Under the pieces are notes generated by a model that saw nothing but the letters and a program-made list of their open reading frames with translations, was not told where the DNA came from and did no database searches. Positions 44,809 through 55,969 of a stretch of DNA of 64,000 nucleotides are shown piece after piece (the first letter of the stretch is position 1; every line of letters begins with the position of its first letter). Where the stretch lies: positions 62,001-126,000 of the forward strand of contig RFGC01000047.1 in assembly GCA_003697135.1 (NCBI GenBank), in the 5' to 3' direction. Source of the stretch: Acidobacteriota bacterium (GTDB lineage: Bacteria; Acidobacteriota; Blastocatellia; Pyrinomonadales; Pyrinomonadaceae). Position numbers and translations under genes: made by a program.

Positions 44809-46110
44809 CTAAGAACCATTTGGTTCTGGCTGTGTTTTCTCATCAGATTTCTTTAACCTGAGAAGATGGATTTTTCGATCATCGGCTCGCAAAATCTCTA
44901 TGTTCAATCCATGAATAGTAAATTTCTCTCTTGGTTTCGGTATGTATCCGAGCTTACTCGTCACAAGCCCGGCAATTGTAGTAATGTCTTCTTCTTCAAT
45001 CTTGATGTCGAAAAGCCTTTCTATTTTATCAATTTCGGCCGAGCCTAGGACGTCGAAGTAACCTTCTTTACCTTCGATGATCTCGATAATTTCTTCTTGC
45101 TCTATGTCTTCATCTTCTATCTCACCGACTATTTCTTCCAAAATATCTTCGATTGTGACCAGTCCCGCTACGCCGCCGTATTCATCAACAACTATGGCAA
45201 GTTGTATGTGATTTTTCTGCATTTCCTTGAGCAATTCAGATGCTAGCTTTGTTTCAGGAACGAAGAAAGCAGGTCGTAAAAACGCCTCTATTTTTTCGTT
45301 TTCCTTTCCTTCTGCCCATGCTGTCAAAAGATCGCGCACGTAAATCATTCCTTCAATGTTCTCAATGTTTTCCCTGAAGACTGGAATTCGTGAATACTTC
45401 TCTTCAATCATCAAATCACGAGCTTGTTGAACTGTAGCTTCCACTGGCAGAGCACAAATTTCCGTTCTTGGGGTCATGATTTCCATGACGCGTGTTTCCA
45501 AAAATTCCACCATCGCTTCTATCATCTTGTGTTCTTCATCTTCGATGATTCCTTCGGCTTTGCCAACTTCGATTAGAGCCTGGAAGTCTTCCTCGTAATC
45601 TTCATCATCTTCTTCCTCTTCTTGTATTTCTTGCTCTTGTCTTTTTCTAAGCAAACGTTCAAAGGGATCAGCAATAAAAGACATAAACCTGTAGGAAGGT
45701 CGCACCAGTGGGAGCAGGAAAAGTAGTTTCTTTTCAGGATTTTTCCATGTGAGAAAGCGTGGAATGAATTGGCGAAAAATTCCCGAAAGCGGAAGAGCGA
45801 TTGCCAGTGAAATCAAAAGTAGCTCATAGGGAGTTTGGAAAATCTGGCTTTGATAGACTATCAGCGTCGTTAAAACTGAAAAAATAATCAAAAGAATCTG
45901 AATCGTTGCAGAAAGAGCAAAACGAAATTTGAAACGATTTTCCAAAATTTCCAAAATCCACTTTTTGGACTGTGAAGGCGGCTCTGCTCGGATTTCGGCT
46001 AATAATCGCCTTAACGAAACGTCCGATAGCTGTGAGAAAGACATATCAATCGTTGCAAGAAAAACAAGCAACACCAAAATCAAAATAGCTATGGCTATTT
46101 GAATTTCCAT
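44809..46110 (-). CDS. CorC/HlyC-type membrane protein with CBS pair
   Basis: This 433-residue protein has a DUF21 membrane domain (about 1-140), an acidic stretch EEEEDDEDYEEDF, two CBS domains (about 205-330: VMEIMTPRTEICALP, YSRIPVFRENIENIEGMIYVRD, and VVDEYGGVAGLVTIEDILEEI), and a C-terminal CorC_HlyC domain. This family is linked to Mg/Co efflux and membrane-damage tolerance; CBS pairs sense adenosine nucleotides. It is last in a run with ybeY and phoH, a common arrangement, with 12 bp between the genes. Confidence 0.9.
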   Translation of the reverse strand: MEIQIAIAILILVLLVFLATIDMSFSQLSDVSLRRLLAEIRAEPPSQSKKWILEILENRFKFRFALSATIQILLIIFSVLTTLIVYQSQIFQTPYELLLISLAIALPLSGIFRQFIPRFLTWKNPEKKLLFLLPLVRPSYRFMSFIADPFERLLRKRQEQEIQEEEEDDEDYEEDFQALIEVGKAEGIIEDEEHKMIEAMVEFLETRVMEIMTPRTEICALPVEATVQQARDLMIEEKYSRIPVFRENIENIEGMIYVRDLLTAWAEGKENEKIEAFLRPAFFVPETKLASELLKEMQKNHIQLAIVVDEYGGVAGLVTIEDILEEIVGEIEDEDIEQEEIIEIIEGKEGYFDVLGSAEIDKIERLFDIKIEEEDITTIAGLVTSKLGYIPKPREKFTIHGLNIEILRADDRKIHLLRLKKSDEKTQPEPNGS

Positions 46111-46122
46111 AAATGAGTGTCT

Positions 46123-46551
46123 TTAGTCTATGTTCAGTTTTTTTCTGAGTTCTAGTTCGAGTTGATTCATCTGCCCACTGTCCGTTTCATGATTATAACC
46201 GCAAAGATGCAAAATTCCATGCAAAATGAGTTGTTTTATTTCCTTTTCCAAACTAAGGCCATTTTCCTTTGCTTGTCTTTTGGCGGTTTCTAAGCTAATG
46301 ACTATATCGCCTAGGAAATCGTTCTTCGGTTCGGATGGATCGGCCTCGTAGCCGAATGAAAGCACATCGGTTGGCAGATTCTTGTTGCGGAAGGTTTTGT
46401 TGAGTTTTTTAATTTTCTGATCCGAAACGAAAACAATCGTAAAATCTTTGTCTTTGGCTTGCTCTATCAAATTTGAAGCTTCTTTGGCAAATTTTTCAAA
46501 TCTGGATTTTTCTAGCTTTATCTTTCTTTGTTTGTTGATAACTTCGGGCAT
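46123..46551 (-). CDS. ybeY: YbeY endoribonuclease, 16S rRNA maturation
   Basis: This 142-residue protein has the zinc-binding signature LILHGILHLCGYNHETD (H-x3-H-x5-H; Asn replaces the more common Asp before the last His). LNKTFRNKNLPTDVLSFGY is the conserved N-terminal block. YbeY takes part in 3'-end processing of 16S rRNA and ribosome quality control. It lies 12 bp after phoH and 12 bp before the CorC-like gene. Confidence 0.93.
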   Translation of the reverse strand: MPEVINKQRKIKLEKSRFEKFAKEASNLIEQAKDKDFTIVFVSDQKIKKLNKTFRNKNLPTDVLSFGYEADPSEPKNDFLGDIVISLETAKRQAKENGLSLEKEIKQLILHGILHLCGYNHETDSGQMNQLELELRKKLNID

Positions 46552-46563
46552 ATTTAGAGTTTT

Positions 46564-47607
46564 TCAAGCTGATGCAAGTTTCGCTTCTTCGTTGTCTCGT
46601 TCGTAGGCTTCGATGATTAGTTGCACAAGGCGATGGCGGACAACGTCTTTTTGAGTGAAGTAAATAAACGCAATTTCTTCGATGCCTTTCAAGATTCTCT
46701 CGGCTTCCAAAAGCCCGCTTTTCTGGCCACGTGGCAAATCAATTTGAGTTTTGTCACCAGTAATTACGACTTTTGAGCCGAAGCCGATTCTGGTGAGAAA
46801 CATTTTCATTTGCTCGCTTGTTGTATTTTGGGCTTCGTCCAAAATGATGAAGGCATCGTTAAGAGTTCTTCCACGCATGAATGCAAGCGGAGCAATTTCT
46901 ATTATCCTTTTCTCAAGCATTCTAGTAACCTTTTCAGCATCAACCAGGTCAAACAAAGCATCATAAAGCGGACGCAAGTATGGATCGACCTTTTCTTGCA
47001 AATCGCCGGGCAAGAAACCTAGTTTCTCACCCGCTTCAACGGCTGGGCGCGTTAGAATTATTCTGGAAACCTGCTTTTGAAAAAGTGCCTGAACTGCCAT
47101 CGCTACAGCCAGGAAAGATTTGCCAGTCCCCGCAGGACCGATGCCAAACGTCAAATCTTTAGTTTGGATTGCCTCTATGTATTTTCTCTGCGTTGGTGTT
47201 TTCGGCGTGACTTGTTTTTTTCCTGAAGGATTAAACCGAGCTTTCGTGAAATAGTCTCTGAGTGAATAAGCACGGTCTTCAGCTATATGTTTGAAAGCAT
47301 CTCGCAGTTCTCTGTCGGTGAATGTGTTTCCTTCGGAAAGAAGCTCAGCAAAATCTTGCAAAATTTGTTCTACCGTCTTAACATCGTTCGGATCGCCGTC
47401 AATTGTTAAGTCTTGACCGCGAACGTTGACACGAACATCTAAGATTGACTCCAGATACTTTATGTTTTGGTCTTGAACTCCAAAAAGCGTTTCTATTCCT
47501 CTTGGTGGTAGTTCTATTCTTTTCCTTTCGCTCAAATCTCCTTTGAAAACCTCTTTTTGAGAATCTTTCTCAATTCCGACGCTACTAAAACCTTGCGCTT
47601 TTGTCAA
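46564..47607 (-). CDS. phoH: PhoH-like ATPase
   Basis: This 347-residue protein has a small N-terminal KH-like region (about 40-110: [21 protein letters not shown]) and then the PhoH P-loop domain. That domain has [19 protein letters not shown] (Walker A), [20 protein letters not shown] and [22 protein letters not shown] (Walker B). PhoH proteins are RNA-associated ATPases, often next to ybeY as here. The only workable start is a TTG at 47607 with no clear ribosome site, so the N-terminus is uncertain. Confidence 0.9.
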   Translation of the reverse strand: MTKAQGFSSVGIEKDSQKEVFKGDLSERKRIELPPRGIETLFGVQDQNIKYLESILDVRVNVRGQDLTIDGDPNDVKTVEQILQDFAELLSEGNTFTDRELRDAFKHIAEDRAYSLRDYFTKARFNPSGKKQVTPKTPTQRKYIEAIQTKDLTFGIGPAGTGKSFLAVAMAVQALFQKQVSRIILTRPAVEAGEKLGFLPGDLQEKVDPYLRPLYDALFDLVDAEKVTRMLEKRIIEIAPLAFMRGRTLNDAFIILDEAQNTTSEQMKMFLTRIGFGSKVVITGDKTQIDLPRGQKSGLLEAERILKGIEEIAFIYFTQKDVVRHRLVQLIIEAYERDNEEAKLASA

Positions 47608-47643
47608 TGGAAATTAAGAAGTCTTGTCGAAAAAAACAATTCC

Positions 47644-48090
47644 TCAAGATGTCGCTTGACTCTGTGATTGAGAACAATGTTTCTCGAAAGCCTCAATCAG
47701 GGCTTCGGCAATCTCAACAGGATGCCGACCTTCCAAATCTTTACGCTCGAACATTTGCACCAGCTTCCCGTTTTTCAGAATCGCAATCGAAGGTGATGAA
47801 GGCGGATAAGGAGCAAAATATTCGCGTGCTTTTTCTGTTGCATCAATATCGGCTCCTGCAAAAACTGTTATCGAGCGGTCCGGCTTAACACTTGCCTTTT
47901 GAAATGCAAGTGCGATACCCGGACGCACTCCGGCTGCCGCACACCCGCAAACCGAGTTGACTACAACCATTAAAGTTCCTTTGGTGTTTTCAATCGCTGC
48001 AACAACTTCTTCGGGCGTTCTTGTTTCTTCAATCCCGATCTGCGTTAGTTCGCGACGCATTCCGTGAATCATTATTTCAGGATAAGGCAT
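47644..48090 (-). CDS. BrxA/BrxB-family bacilliredoxin
   Basis: About 148 residues from ATG 48090. MPYPEIMIHGMRRELTQIG and the redox motif VVVNSVCGCAAAGVRPGIAL are the hallmarks of the YphP/YqiW family. The CGC motif resolves mixed disulfides between proteins and bacillithiol or other low-molecular-weight thiols. If bacillithiol-linked, the biosynthetic genes bshA-C should be elsewhere in the genome. It lies between tsaE and phoH on the same strand. Confidence 0.9.
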   Translation of the reverse strand: MPYPEIMIHGMRRELTQIGIEETRTPEEVVAAIENTKGTLMVVVNSVCGCAAAGVRPGIALAFQKASVKPDRSITVFAGADIDATEKAREYFAPYPPSSPSIAILKNGKLVQMFERKDLEGRHPVEIAEALIEAFEKHCSQSQSQATS

Positions 48091-48169
48091 AGTCCTAAAC
48101 TTTTCTCCTCCTTGAATTTTTGCTTCCCTTAATGAGAATATCAAATTTTCTGATTCTTTATCAAACCTT

Positions 48170-48619
48170 CTATTCCGAGCGGCTAATCATAATCTTTCTT
48201 TTCTCATCTCCTTGACCTTCGATTTTCACAGAAATTTTTTTTCTTGATGAAATTGGTAGATTTTTTATCTTTTCGGCCCACTCGATTATTACAACCGAAT
48301 TTTCGTCGTTTAGGATTTCTTCTAATCCAATGGACGGATCGTTTTCACCTTCAACGCGCCACAAGTCAACATGATAAACGTTGAACTTTTCCGTGTCGTA
48401 GATATTCACTAACGTAAACGATGGAGAATTAACCTCGTTTTCATCGAATCCCAAAGCTGAGACGATTCCCTTGGTCATTAAGGTTTTTCCTGCACCTAAT
48501 CCGCCTGAAAGCATTATCACTTCGCCGCCTGATAGTGATTCAGCAATTTTGACGCCAAGTTTGAAGGTTTCATCGGGCGTTTCGCAAATATGTTCTTCTG
48601 TTTCAATCCATTGCTTCAT
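48170..48619 (-). CDS. tsaE: TsaE, ATPase of tRNA t6A modification
   Basis: This 149-residue protein has the P-loop SGGLGAGKTLMTKGIVSALG, NSPSFTLVNIYDTEKFNVYHVDLWR, and VVIIEWAEKI. These are the conserved blocks of TsaE (YjeE), which works with TsaB and TsaD to place threonylcarbamoyl on A37 of ANN-decoding tRNAs. The C-terminal basic segment is normal. It is followed by the bacilliredoxin gene after 79 bp. TsaB and TsaD are not in the window. Confidence 0.93.
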   Translation of the reverse strand: MKQWIETEEHICETPDETFKLGVKIAESLSGGEVIMLSGGLGAGKTLMTKGIVSALGFDENEVNSPSFTLVNIYDTEKFNVYHVDLWRVEGENDPSIGLEEILNDENSVVIIEWAEKIKNLPISSRKKISVKIEGQGDEKRKIMISRSE

Positions 48620-48660
48620 AAAACTTGAAACTCAAGATATGCTGAAATTCAAAAAACTTT

Positions 48661-49485
48661 TCAAAGAACTCTTTTGTAAAACTCCCTTCGCAAAGTTGTT
48701 GTCAGTTCGCTTGTGAAAAATTCGCTTTCTATCTTTCTCACTGGGACTATGCCAATTCCGCTAGAAGTTAAGAAAACCTCATCTGCCAGCAAGAGTTTGT
48801 TCAGGGTTTCTTTGACTGTGTAGATTTCTATTCCCAAATCCTTGCAAATCTCAATTACGAAGGCTCTCGTTGTGCCTTCTAGGCATCCGGTTTCCAGAGA
48901 AGGTGTGAAAACCACTTCGTCTTCGACCCAGAAAACGTTAGCCATACAAGCAGAACTTACTTCTTCTTTCTCGTTAAGGCGTAAGGCTTCATCAAATCCT
49001 TCTGATTTTGCTTTTTCAAGTGCAAGCAGATTCTCTAAATAATTGCACGATTTTACACCTCTTAGAGCAGACCCGGAATTTATTCTATAAGGCGAGACCT
49101 TCAGCCTAATCTCATCAGGAGTTTCCCTGAATTGAGCCGTTGTTATCAACACAGAAGTTTGCCTAGCTTCTCCACCCCAAAGCCCTTCGATTGTCTCCTC
49201 AAAGACAGTGATTCTAGCGCGTCCTTGTTCAAGATTGTTTTTTTCAATAACTTCCAGCAGTGCTTCTTTAACTTTTTCTTCTTCTTGTAGCTTTAGTTTC
49301 AATCTTTGTGAGTCTTGCGTTAATCGTTTCCAGTGTTTTTCCCACTGGAATGGTTTTCGGTTGTAAATTGCTATAGTCGTAAAGGCACCATAGCCGTAGA
49401 ATACAGCCGAAGAAAAAGCGCTTATTTTTGCTTCTGATGCCTTCAGAATTTTGAAATCCTTTGAAACGAAGTTTTCCACTTTCAA
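48661..49485 (-). CDS. Class IV PLP-dependent aminotransferase / aminodeoxychorismate-lyase-like
   Basis: This 274-residue fold-type IV PLP enzyme has GYGAFTTIAIYNRKPFQWEKHW at the N-terminus and GVKSCNYLENLLALEKAKSEG, which contains the PLP-binding Lys. EVSSACMANVFWVEDEVVFTP and the phosphate-binding LLADEVFLTSSGIGIVPVRK follow. It could be PabC (4-amino-4-deoxychorismate lyase), a branched-chain or a D-amino-acid aminotransferase. The 4-base overlap with the sensor kinase stop implies a TTG start at 49485; a GTG at 49479 is also possible. Confidence 0.85.
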   Translation of the reverse strand: MKVENFVSKDFKILKASEAKISAFSSAVFYGYGAFTTIAIYNRKPFQWEKHWKRLTQDSQRLKLKLQEEEKVKEALLEVIEKNNLEQGRARITVFEETIEGLWGGEARQTSVLITTAQFRETPDEIRLKVSPYRINSGSALRGVKSCNYLENLLALEKAKSEGFDEALRLNEKEEVSSACMANVFWVEDEVVFTPSLETGCLEGTTRAFVIEICKDLGIEIYTVKETLNKLLLADEVFLTSSGIGIVPVRKIESEFFTSELTTTLRREFYKRVL

Positions 49486-52442
49486 ACTGCTCTTCTGTTA
49501 GTTGTAGGGCTTTTTTGAATTTGTGCTGTTTCTGCAATTAAGGGAAATTCCAAGCGGAAAGTCGTCCCCTTACCAACTTGGCTGGAAACCTCTATTTTGC
49601 CAGAGTGTTCTTGCACGATTCCATAGGTAACAGCCAAACCTAGTCCAGTGCCACTGCCGATTGGTTTTGTCGTAAAGAATGGATCGTAGATTTTGCCGAG
49701 ATTTTTTTCATCAATGCCAACGCCTGTATCTGCGATCTCGATGAAAACAGCCTCTTCATTACAATCCGTTTTCAGCGTGAGTGTTCCACCGCTGGGCATT
49801 GCATCAATAGCGTTGAGAACCAAATTTGTGAAAACTTGTTGCAGTTTTCCTGCATTGCCTAAAATTTTCGGAAGATCGGCTTTGTAATTTCTTATGACCT
49901 CGATATGCGACTTGCGTAGTTGCGGTTCTAAAAGCTGCAGTGTGTCTTCTAAAATTCGATTTATCTCAACTTCGGCGAATTCCGTTTGTCCGTTCTTGGT
50001 GCTTCTTGCGAAATTCAGCAGGTTACTTACGATATTAGCGGCTCTTTCAGTTTGTTTTTGGATTTTTTGTAAGATTTTATGTTTCGGGTCTGTTTGCGGT
50101 ATCATTTGCAAAAGCATCTGTGTATAGCTAGAAACACCTGTCAAAGGCGTGTTGACTTCATGCGCAACACCTGCCGCCAGCAGTCCGATGCTTGAGAGTT
50201 TCTCGCTTTGCTGAAGTTGCTCTTCGAGTCTAACCCTCGTTGTGACATCTTCTAGAACGATGATATTCCCGCTTCGTCTCATCGAACGCAATGGGGCAAT
50301 TCCGACATTCAAAATCAAAACCTTTCCTTCATTGTTTTTGGCTGTGAGTTTGTAAGCTCTACACGGTTCTCTCAAACTCCATTTTGAATTTCCTAAAACT
50401 TCTGCAAGGCTTTCTAAAAAATTTCTGTCGAAGATTTCTTCTATTGCTTTTCCGATTACTTCTGTTCGCTTCAGACCGAACATTTCTTCAAAAGATGAAT
50501 TGCAGTGAGTTATGATTCCGTTTTCATCAGTCGCTAAAAGTCCTACGTTGACAGATTCAACAATGGATTCGTTAAATTCTTTCAAAAGTTCCAGTTCTTG
50601 CGCTCTTTTTTCTTGCTCTTGATAAAGCAAGCTATTTTCGATTGCAACGGCAATGTAGCCTGAGATAGTGCGGAGAATGTCTAAATCTTCTGATGAAAGC
50701 AATGCGCCTTCGGAAGTTCTTCCCAAGCCAATTACGGCTATCATTCTGCCGCGGACAACGCAAGGCACGAAATAATGAAGCTCTTGCCTGAAAGAAATCG
50801 GACCTTTGCCATTTTCTGCTTCCAATTCATCAATTCTTACCAGACCCTTTTTGGAAGATTTGATTCTTATGATTTGGCGGAAATCGTTTGGGATTGTGTA
50901 TTCTGCATTGAGATTAACTGCTTTAACAAGGCGATAGCCGCCAGATGCTGTTTCGTCTTCGATAAAGATAGCAACCTTTTCTACGTCAAGCACCTGTTGG
51001 AGTCGTTCTATCAAGGAATTCAACAAAGATTCAAGGCGTGTGGTCGCCGAGATCGTTTTGCTGAAGTCGAGTAGCCCGCGCCTGAGATCATATCTTTCGC
51101 CGTAGAAGAATCTATCAACCCTTTCTTGAAGAAAGTTTTTCAGTGGTTCGCTGAGCATTACTATCGCCGCCATAGCGATAATCGAAACTACTACTCTAAC
51201 GACTATTTCTGCACTTGAGAGATTTTCTCCAAAGGTTAACAGAATCAATCCAAGAGAAAGCGTGCCGATCATTAGGGCTATTGCCAGCGTCGTTAGAACA
51301 TAAACGACCGCACGGCGAACAACTATGTCAACATCCATCAAACGGTATCGAATAACGGAATGCCCGAGACTGAGCGGTATGAGAAGAAGCGGAAGCGTCG
51401 AAAGTGCCGCTGTTAAGTAATCGTCAGGTAGATATGTAAGTCGGCGAGTAATTTGTAAGCCAATTATCGGCACTATTGCCGCGGCTGTTCCCCATATAAC
51501 CCACTTCAAACGCTGACGCACAAGCGGCTCATGTGTGTTAACAAATCTCCAGAGCAGACAAACAGCGCCTAGAGAAATGCCGATAGTGAAATGCATCAAA
51601 AGCGCTTGATTTATAAGCCCGAAAACGTCGTGAGCATTGATGAATTCCACTAATCGGCTTTTGAACTCATCACTTAAAGGTAGTGAGAGTGATATTGAGA
51701 AAAACAGGTTCAAAAGACTTATTGCGATGGCTGGTAGATAAAGACTTAAAGTCTTTAGTTTCGAGCCAATGAAAACTTGTGTTTGAACTGGGTAACGCAA
51801 ACAGAAATGCAGGAAAACAGGCACAAAAAACGCAAAAGCCAAATCGTCAATCAAACTAACCGCTAAATCGAAATCTTCCCCAAGACCTAATGGTTTATAG
51901 ACATGGAAAATAAAAGCAACTAAACAGAGAATAGCGAAATGCAGAACAAATGGAGCTTCCGCACCTTGTTTGAAAAATACGAAAAATCCAATGCCTAACC
52001 AGAAAAAGCCAACCAGAGTTAAAAAGAATGTGGTTGGAGTCCATCTTGGCAGTGAATCTAGTCTGGTTAGGTCTGCAATGTAGATTCTGTCGGAAAAGGA
52101 ATAAGAGGTTCTTTCGAGTGAATATGAGAGATTACCTCCAACGCCTGCCGCTTCTAAATAAAGCTGTATATCGGATATTTGGCTTATTTCTTCAAAATTT
52201 TTTCCGTCAAGGCTTATACCTATGAGTCTATCACCTACGAAAACACCTGCTCTGTCGCCCGCATATCCCGGTATTTTGTCTTCGACAAAAATTCCTTCAG
52301 GTTTCTGAACCCAGATGATACCATCTGTTGGCGGCAAATCGTGAGTCGAGCGCTGAAGCAAATTCAAAAAGGCTCCAACTACAAAGAAAAGCGTCGCCAG
52401 AATCCATATCAAACCCCAATTTGTGAAGATTTTACTTTTCAT
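49482..52442 (-). CDS. Large sensor histidine kinase: PDZ-like, multi-membrane, GAF, PAS, kinase
   Basis: This 986-residue protein has one N-terminal membrane segment (about 9-28) and a PDZ-like external module (about 45-110: DKIPGYAGDRAGVFVGDRLIGI). Seven to eight membrane segments (about 135-430) follow, then GAF (about 465-605) and PAS (about 620-730). The dimerisation helix has His in AAGVAHEVNTPLTGVSSY, and the ATPase has NLVLNAIDAM, DTGVGIDEKNLGKIYDPFFT and GTGLGLAVTYGI. No response regulator is adjacent, so it is an orphan. Its stop overlaps the aminotransferase gene. Confidence 0.9.
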   Translation of the reverse strand: MKSKIFTNWGLIWILATLFFVVGAFLNLLQRSTHDLPPTDGIIWVQKPEGIFVEDKIPGYAGDRAGVFVGDRLIGISLDGKNFEEISQISDIQLYLEAAGVGGNLSYSLERTSYSFSDRIYIADLTRLDSLPRWTPTTFFLTLVGFFWLGIGFFVFFKQGAEAPFVLHFAILCLVAFIFHVYKPLGLGEDFDLAVSLIDDLAFAFFVPVFLHFCLRYPVQTQVFIGSKLKTLSLYLPAIAISLLNLFFSISLSLPLSDEFKSRLVEFINAHDVFGLINQALLMHFTIGISLGAVCLLWRFVNTHEPLVRQRLKWVIWGTAAAIVPIIGLQITRRLTYLPDDYLTAALSTLPLLLIPLSLGHSVIRYRLMDVDIVVRRAVVYVLTTLAIALMIGTLSLGLILLTFGENLSSAEIVVRVVVSIIAMAAIVMLSEPLKNFLQERVDRFFYGERYDLRRGLLDFSKTISATTRLESLLNSLIERLQQVLDVEKVAIFIEDETASGGYRLVKAVNLNAEYTIPNDFRQIIRIKSSKKGLVRIDELEAENGKGPISFRQELHYFVPCVVRGRMIAVIGLGRTSEGALLSSEDLDILRTISGYIAVAIENSLLYQEQEKRAQELELLKEFNESIVESVNVGLLATDENGIITHCNSSFEEMFGLKRTEVIGKAIEEIFDRNFLESLAEVLGNSKWSLREPCRAYKLTAKNNEGKVLILNVGIAPLRSMRRSGNIIVLEDVTTRVRLEEQLQQSEKLSSIGLLAAGVAHEVNTPLTGVSSYTQMLLQMIPQTDPKHKILQKIQKQTERAANIVSNLLNFARSTKNGQTEFAEVEINRILEDTLQLLEPQLRKSHIEVIRNYKADLPKILGNAGKLQQVFTNLVLNAIDAMPSGGTLTLKTDCNEEAVFIEIADTGVGIDEKNLGKIYDPFFTTKPIGSGTGLGLAVTYGIVQEHSGKIEVSSQVGKGTTFRLEFPLIAETAQIQKSPTTNRRAV

Positions 52443-52636
52443 TTATAAAACTCTTCACCAAGTTACAATTTTCCCATGCAAAACTCGTTCCATCAAGAAT
52501 TTTTATCTGAGGAGCTGTCAAGTGGCTGAAAAATCCTTACTTGAAAAAGCTGGTAAAATAGGGAAGTTTTTCTTGAGAGGCTAATTTATCCATTTTTTCG
52601 TTTCTTAATCCAATTTCTTGGATTTTTTACGAATTT

Positions 52637-54000
<1,364 letters not shown>

Positions 54001-54652
54001 AGAAGATTTCCTTGTAGATGAACGCTATCGAAGTCAGGATCAACGGCATAACGAAATATATGCCGACGCAAAATGCCAAGTTTCCTATAATTGCCAAAAC
54101 AAAGCCTGCTAAAAATATCTTCACAACAACATTTAGATTTTGCCAGACCGCTTTTGAACTTATCAAAATAGATTGCCAACCCGAAACTCCTTTATCTGCT
54201 ATCAGCAAGAAAGAAAACGTCAGCAAAGTGTGAAGGCAAACTATTATGAAGACCAATGCAAACTCGATTACAAAGATTTTCAAAAGCAAATACGACAAAT
54301 CAGAATTGCTATCAAAAAATATCATTGCAAAAGGAACTGCAATCCCTACGATTGGCACGGGCAAAATGAAAAGAACAGTTGGGAGAAAACTAGGAAAGAA
54401 AAGCCTGAATCCTTTGAGAAAATCTTCAAAAACCACATTTTCACCTTTGAGTGCCTGTAAAATGCAAACGAATGCACCACAAAAGACAGCGCCTAACAAA
54501 ATTCCCAAAGACATTTGAGCTATCACCAGTGCAAGAAATGTAACGATGAACAAAATCCAGTAATGTTTTTTAATCGAGTCCCACGATTTTTTGTAGCAAT
54601 CTGTAACGCTGATTTCCACTTTGCGGATTCTCAGACTTTCCATGCTTTTAAC

Positions 54653-55909
54653 TCATTTGATTATTACTTGAAGAACATCAACCGCTTTTCTCTTTTCTAT
54701 TTTGCCGTCTTTCGTGACTATAACCAGACTTTCTTCGTCAATCTTAAAGGATGAGACTTCCTGCATGAGCTTTTCTAATTTGCTTCCATCTTTGAAAATG
54801 ACTATAAGGTTCATGTTTGCAAATACAGCTGTTTCTTTTGCTTCTTCAGTTTTTTCGATTTTTCCTTCTTCGGTTTTTGCTACTTGCTCCGATGACACTT
54901 CTTTTGGGGTTTCTTTTTCTTGTTTTGTCAGTTCTTCAAGCTGTTTCTTGTCTAGATTTTCGGTGTTTTCTGTTTCTTTCTCGATTTTATCTTCTACAAG
55001 CTGTTTTTTTTCAACTTCTTTATCAGCGCTCTCCTTTTTTTCGATATTTTCAGCTACTTTGGTTTTTTCTTCTTTTTCTTCATTAACTTGGTTTTCCGTG
55101 ATCTTTTCCTTCTCTATTTCTTGTTTTTTCTCGGTGGTTTCGATGTTTTCACCGGATTCGATTTGCTCTGATTTTTCCTCTATGTTTTGAATTTTTTGCA
55201 ATTCCTTCTTTTCCACATCTTCTCCAATTTTTTTCTCAATCTCTTCGTTTATCGGCTTTTTCTCAGCCATTTCTTCTGCTGATTCACTTTTTTGAGGTTC
55301 TTCCATTGGCTTTTCTTCAACAATTTGTTCTTTGGTCTCTTTGTTTTCTTCTTTGTTTGGAGAACTTTCTTCTAGTTTCTTTTCTTTTTCAGAGTCCTGT
55401 TTTTCGGCAGATATTTCTTTAATTTCGTTTTGCCTTAAATCTGCTGAGAGGTCTTCAAGTAGTTTCTTTGCTGATTCTTTGGCTATAAAACTTCCCGCAA
55501 ATTTTATTCTGAATTTTGCAGGATTATCGTTTGGAGTTCTTCCTTCGATTCTAAGAAGCAAAGTTTCTGGTTTTCTTAGGAAAACGACTCTACCTGTTTC
55601 TACCTTTGTATCTGCGGCGTAGATGGTGATTTTCGCAAGTGGTCTTAAATTACTTGCTATAAAAATATCCAAGTCTCCGTTAAGATTTTCAGCTTCGACA
55701 TTGATGAAGAGATCGCCTTTGTCGGCATCTAGGCTGTAGAAAATTCTTGTTAAGCGGTCGTCGCCAACGCGTCGAGGTTTTATGGTTCCAACCAGTTGAT
55801 TTGACGTTACCGGGATTGGAAAGTCCTGACTTCCAAGTTGAGCTGAGGCGGTTACTGCAAGAAGCAAGTTTAGCCAAAAGAATGAGCTTATTCTGAGTGC
55901 TTTCTTCAT
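54653..55909 (-). CDS. Exported protein with long Lys/Glu-rich low-complexity region
   Basis: This 418-residue protein has a signal peptide (1-23, ending ASAQ). A beta-rich domain (about 25-140) contains RLTRIFYSLDADKGDLFINV and LLLRIEGRTPNDNPAKFRIKF, similar to prepeptidase-C-like beta folds. About 200 residues then consist mainly of Glu, Lys and short hydrophobic steps. A compact C-terminal domain follows (about 355-418: MNLIVIFKDGSKLEKLMQEV and VTKDGKIEKRKAVDVLQVIIK). The central part may be a periplasmic spacer or coiled-coil-like helix. Function unknown. Confidence 0.75.
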   Translation of the reverse strand: MKKALRISSFFWLNLLLAVTASAQLGSQDFPIPVTSNQLVGTIKPRRVGDDRLTRIFYSLDADKGDLFINVEAENLNGDLDIFIASNLRPLAKITIYAADTKVETGRVVFLRKPETLLLRIEGRTPNDNPAKFRIKFAGSFIAKESAKKLLEDLSADLRQNEIKEISAEKQDSEKEKKLEESSPNKEENKETKEQIVEEKPMEEPQKSESAEEMAEKKPINEEIEKKIGEDVEKKELQKIQNIEEKSEQIESGENIETTEKKQEIEKEKITENQVNEEKEEKTKVAENIEKKESADKEVEKKQLVEDKIEKETENTENLDKKQLEELTKQEKETPKEVSSEQVAKTEEGKIEKTEEAKETAVFANMNLIVIFKDGSKLEKLMQEVSSFKIDEESLVIVTKDGKIEKRKAVDVLQVIIK

Positions 55910-55969
55910 CTCTTAAAGCTTAAATTATAATGCTACTCCGAGATGAAAGATAGCAAAAATTTCCTTATC

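Noticed and set aside
44812-44827. Inverted repeat AGAACC-ATTT-GGTTCT at the end of the CorC-like gene
   Set aside because: It lies within the last codons, has a short stem and no U-run on either strand.
54702-55190. Plus-strand open frame rich in Ser and Phe
   Set aside because: It is antisense to the Glu/Lys low-complexity region and has no start signal or family features.
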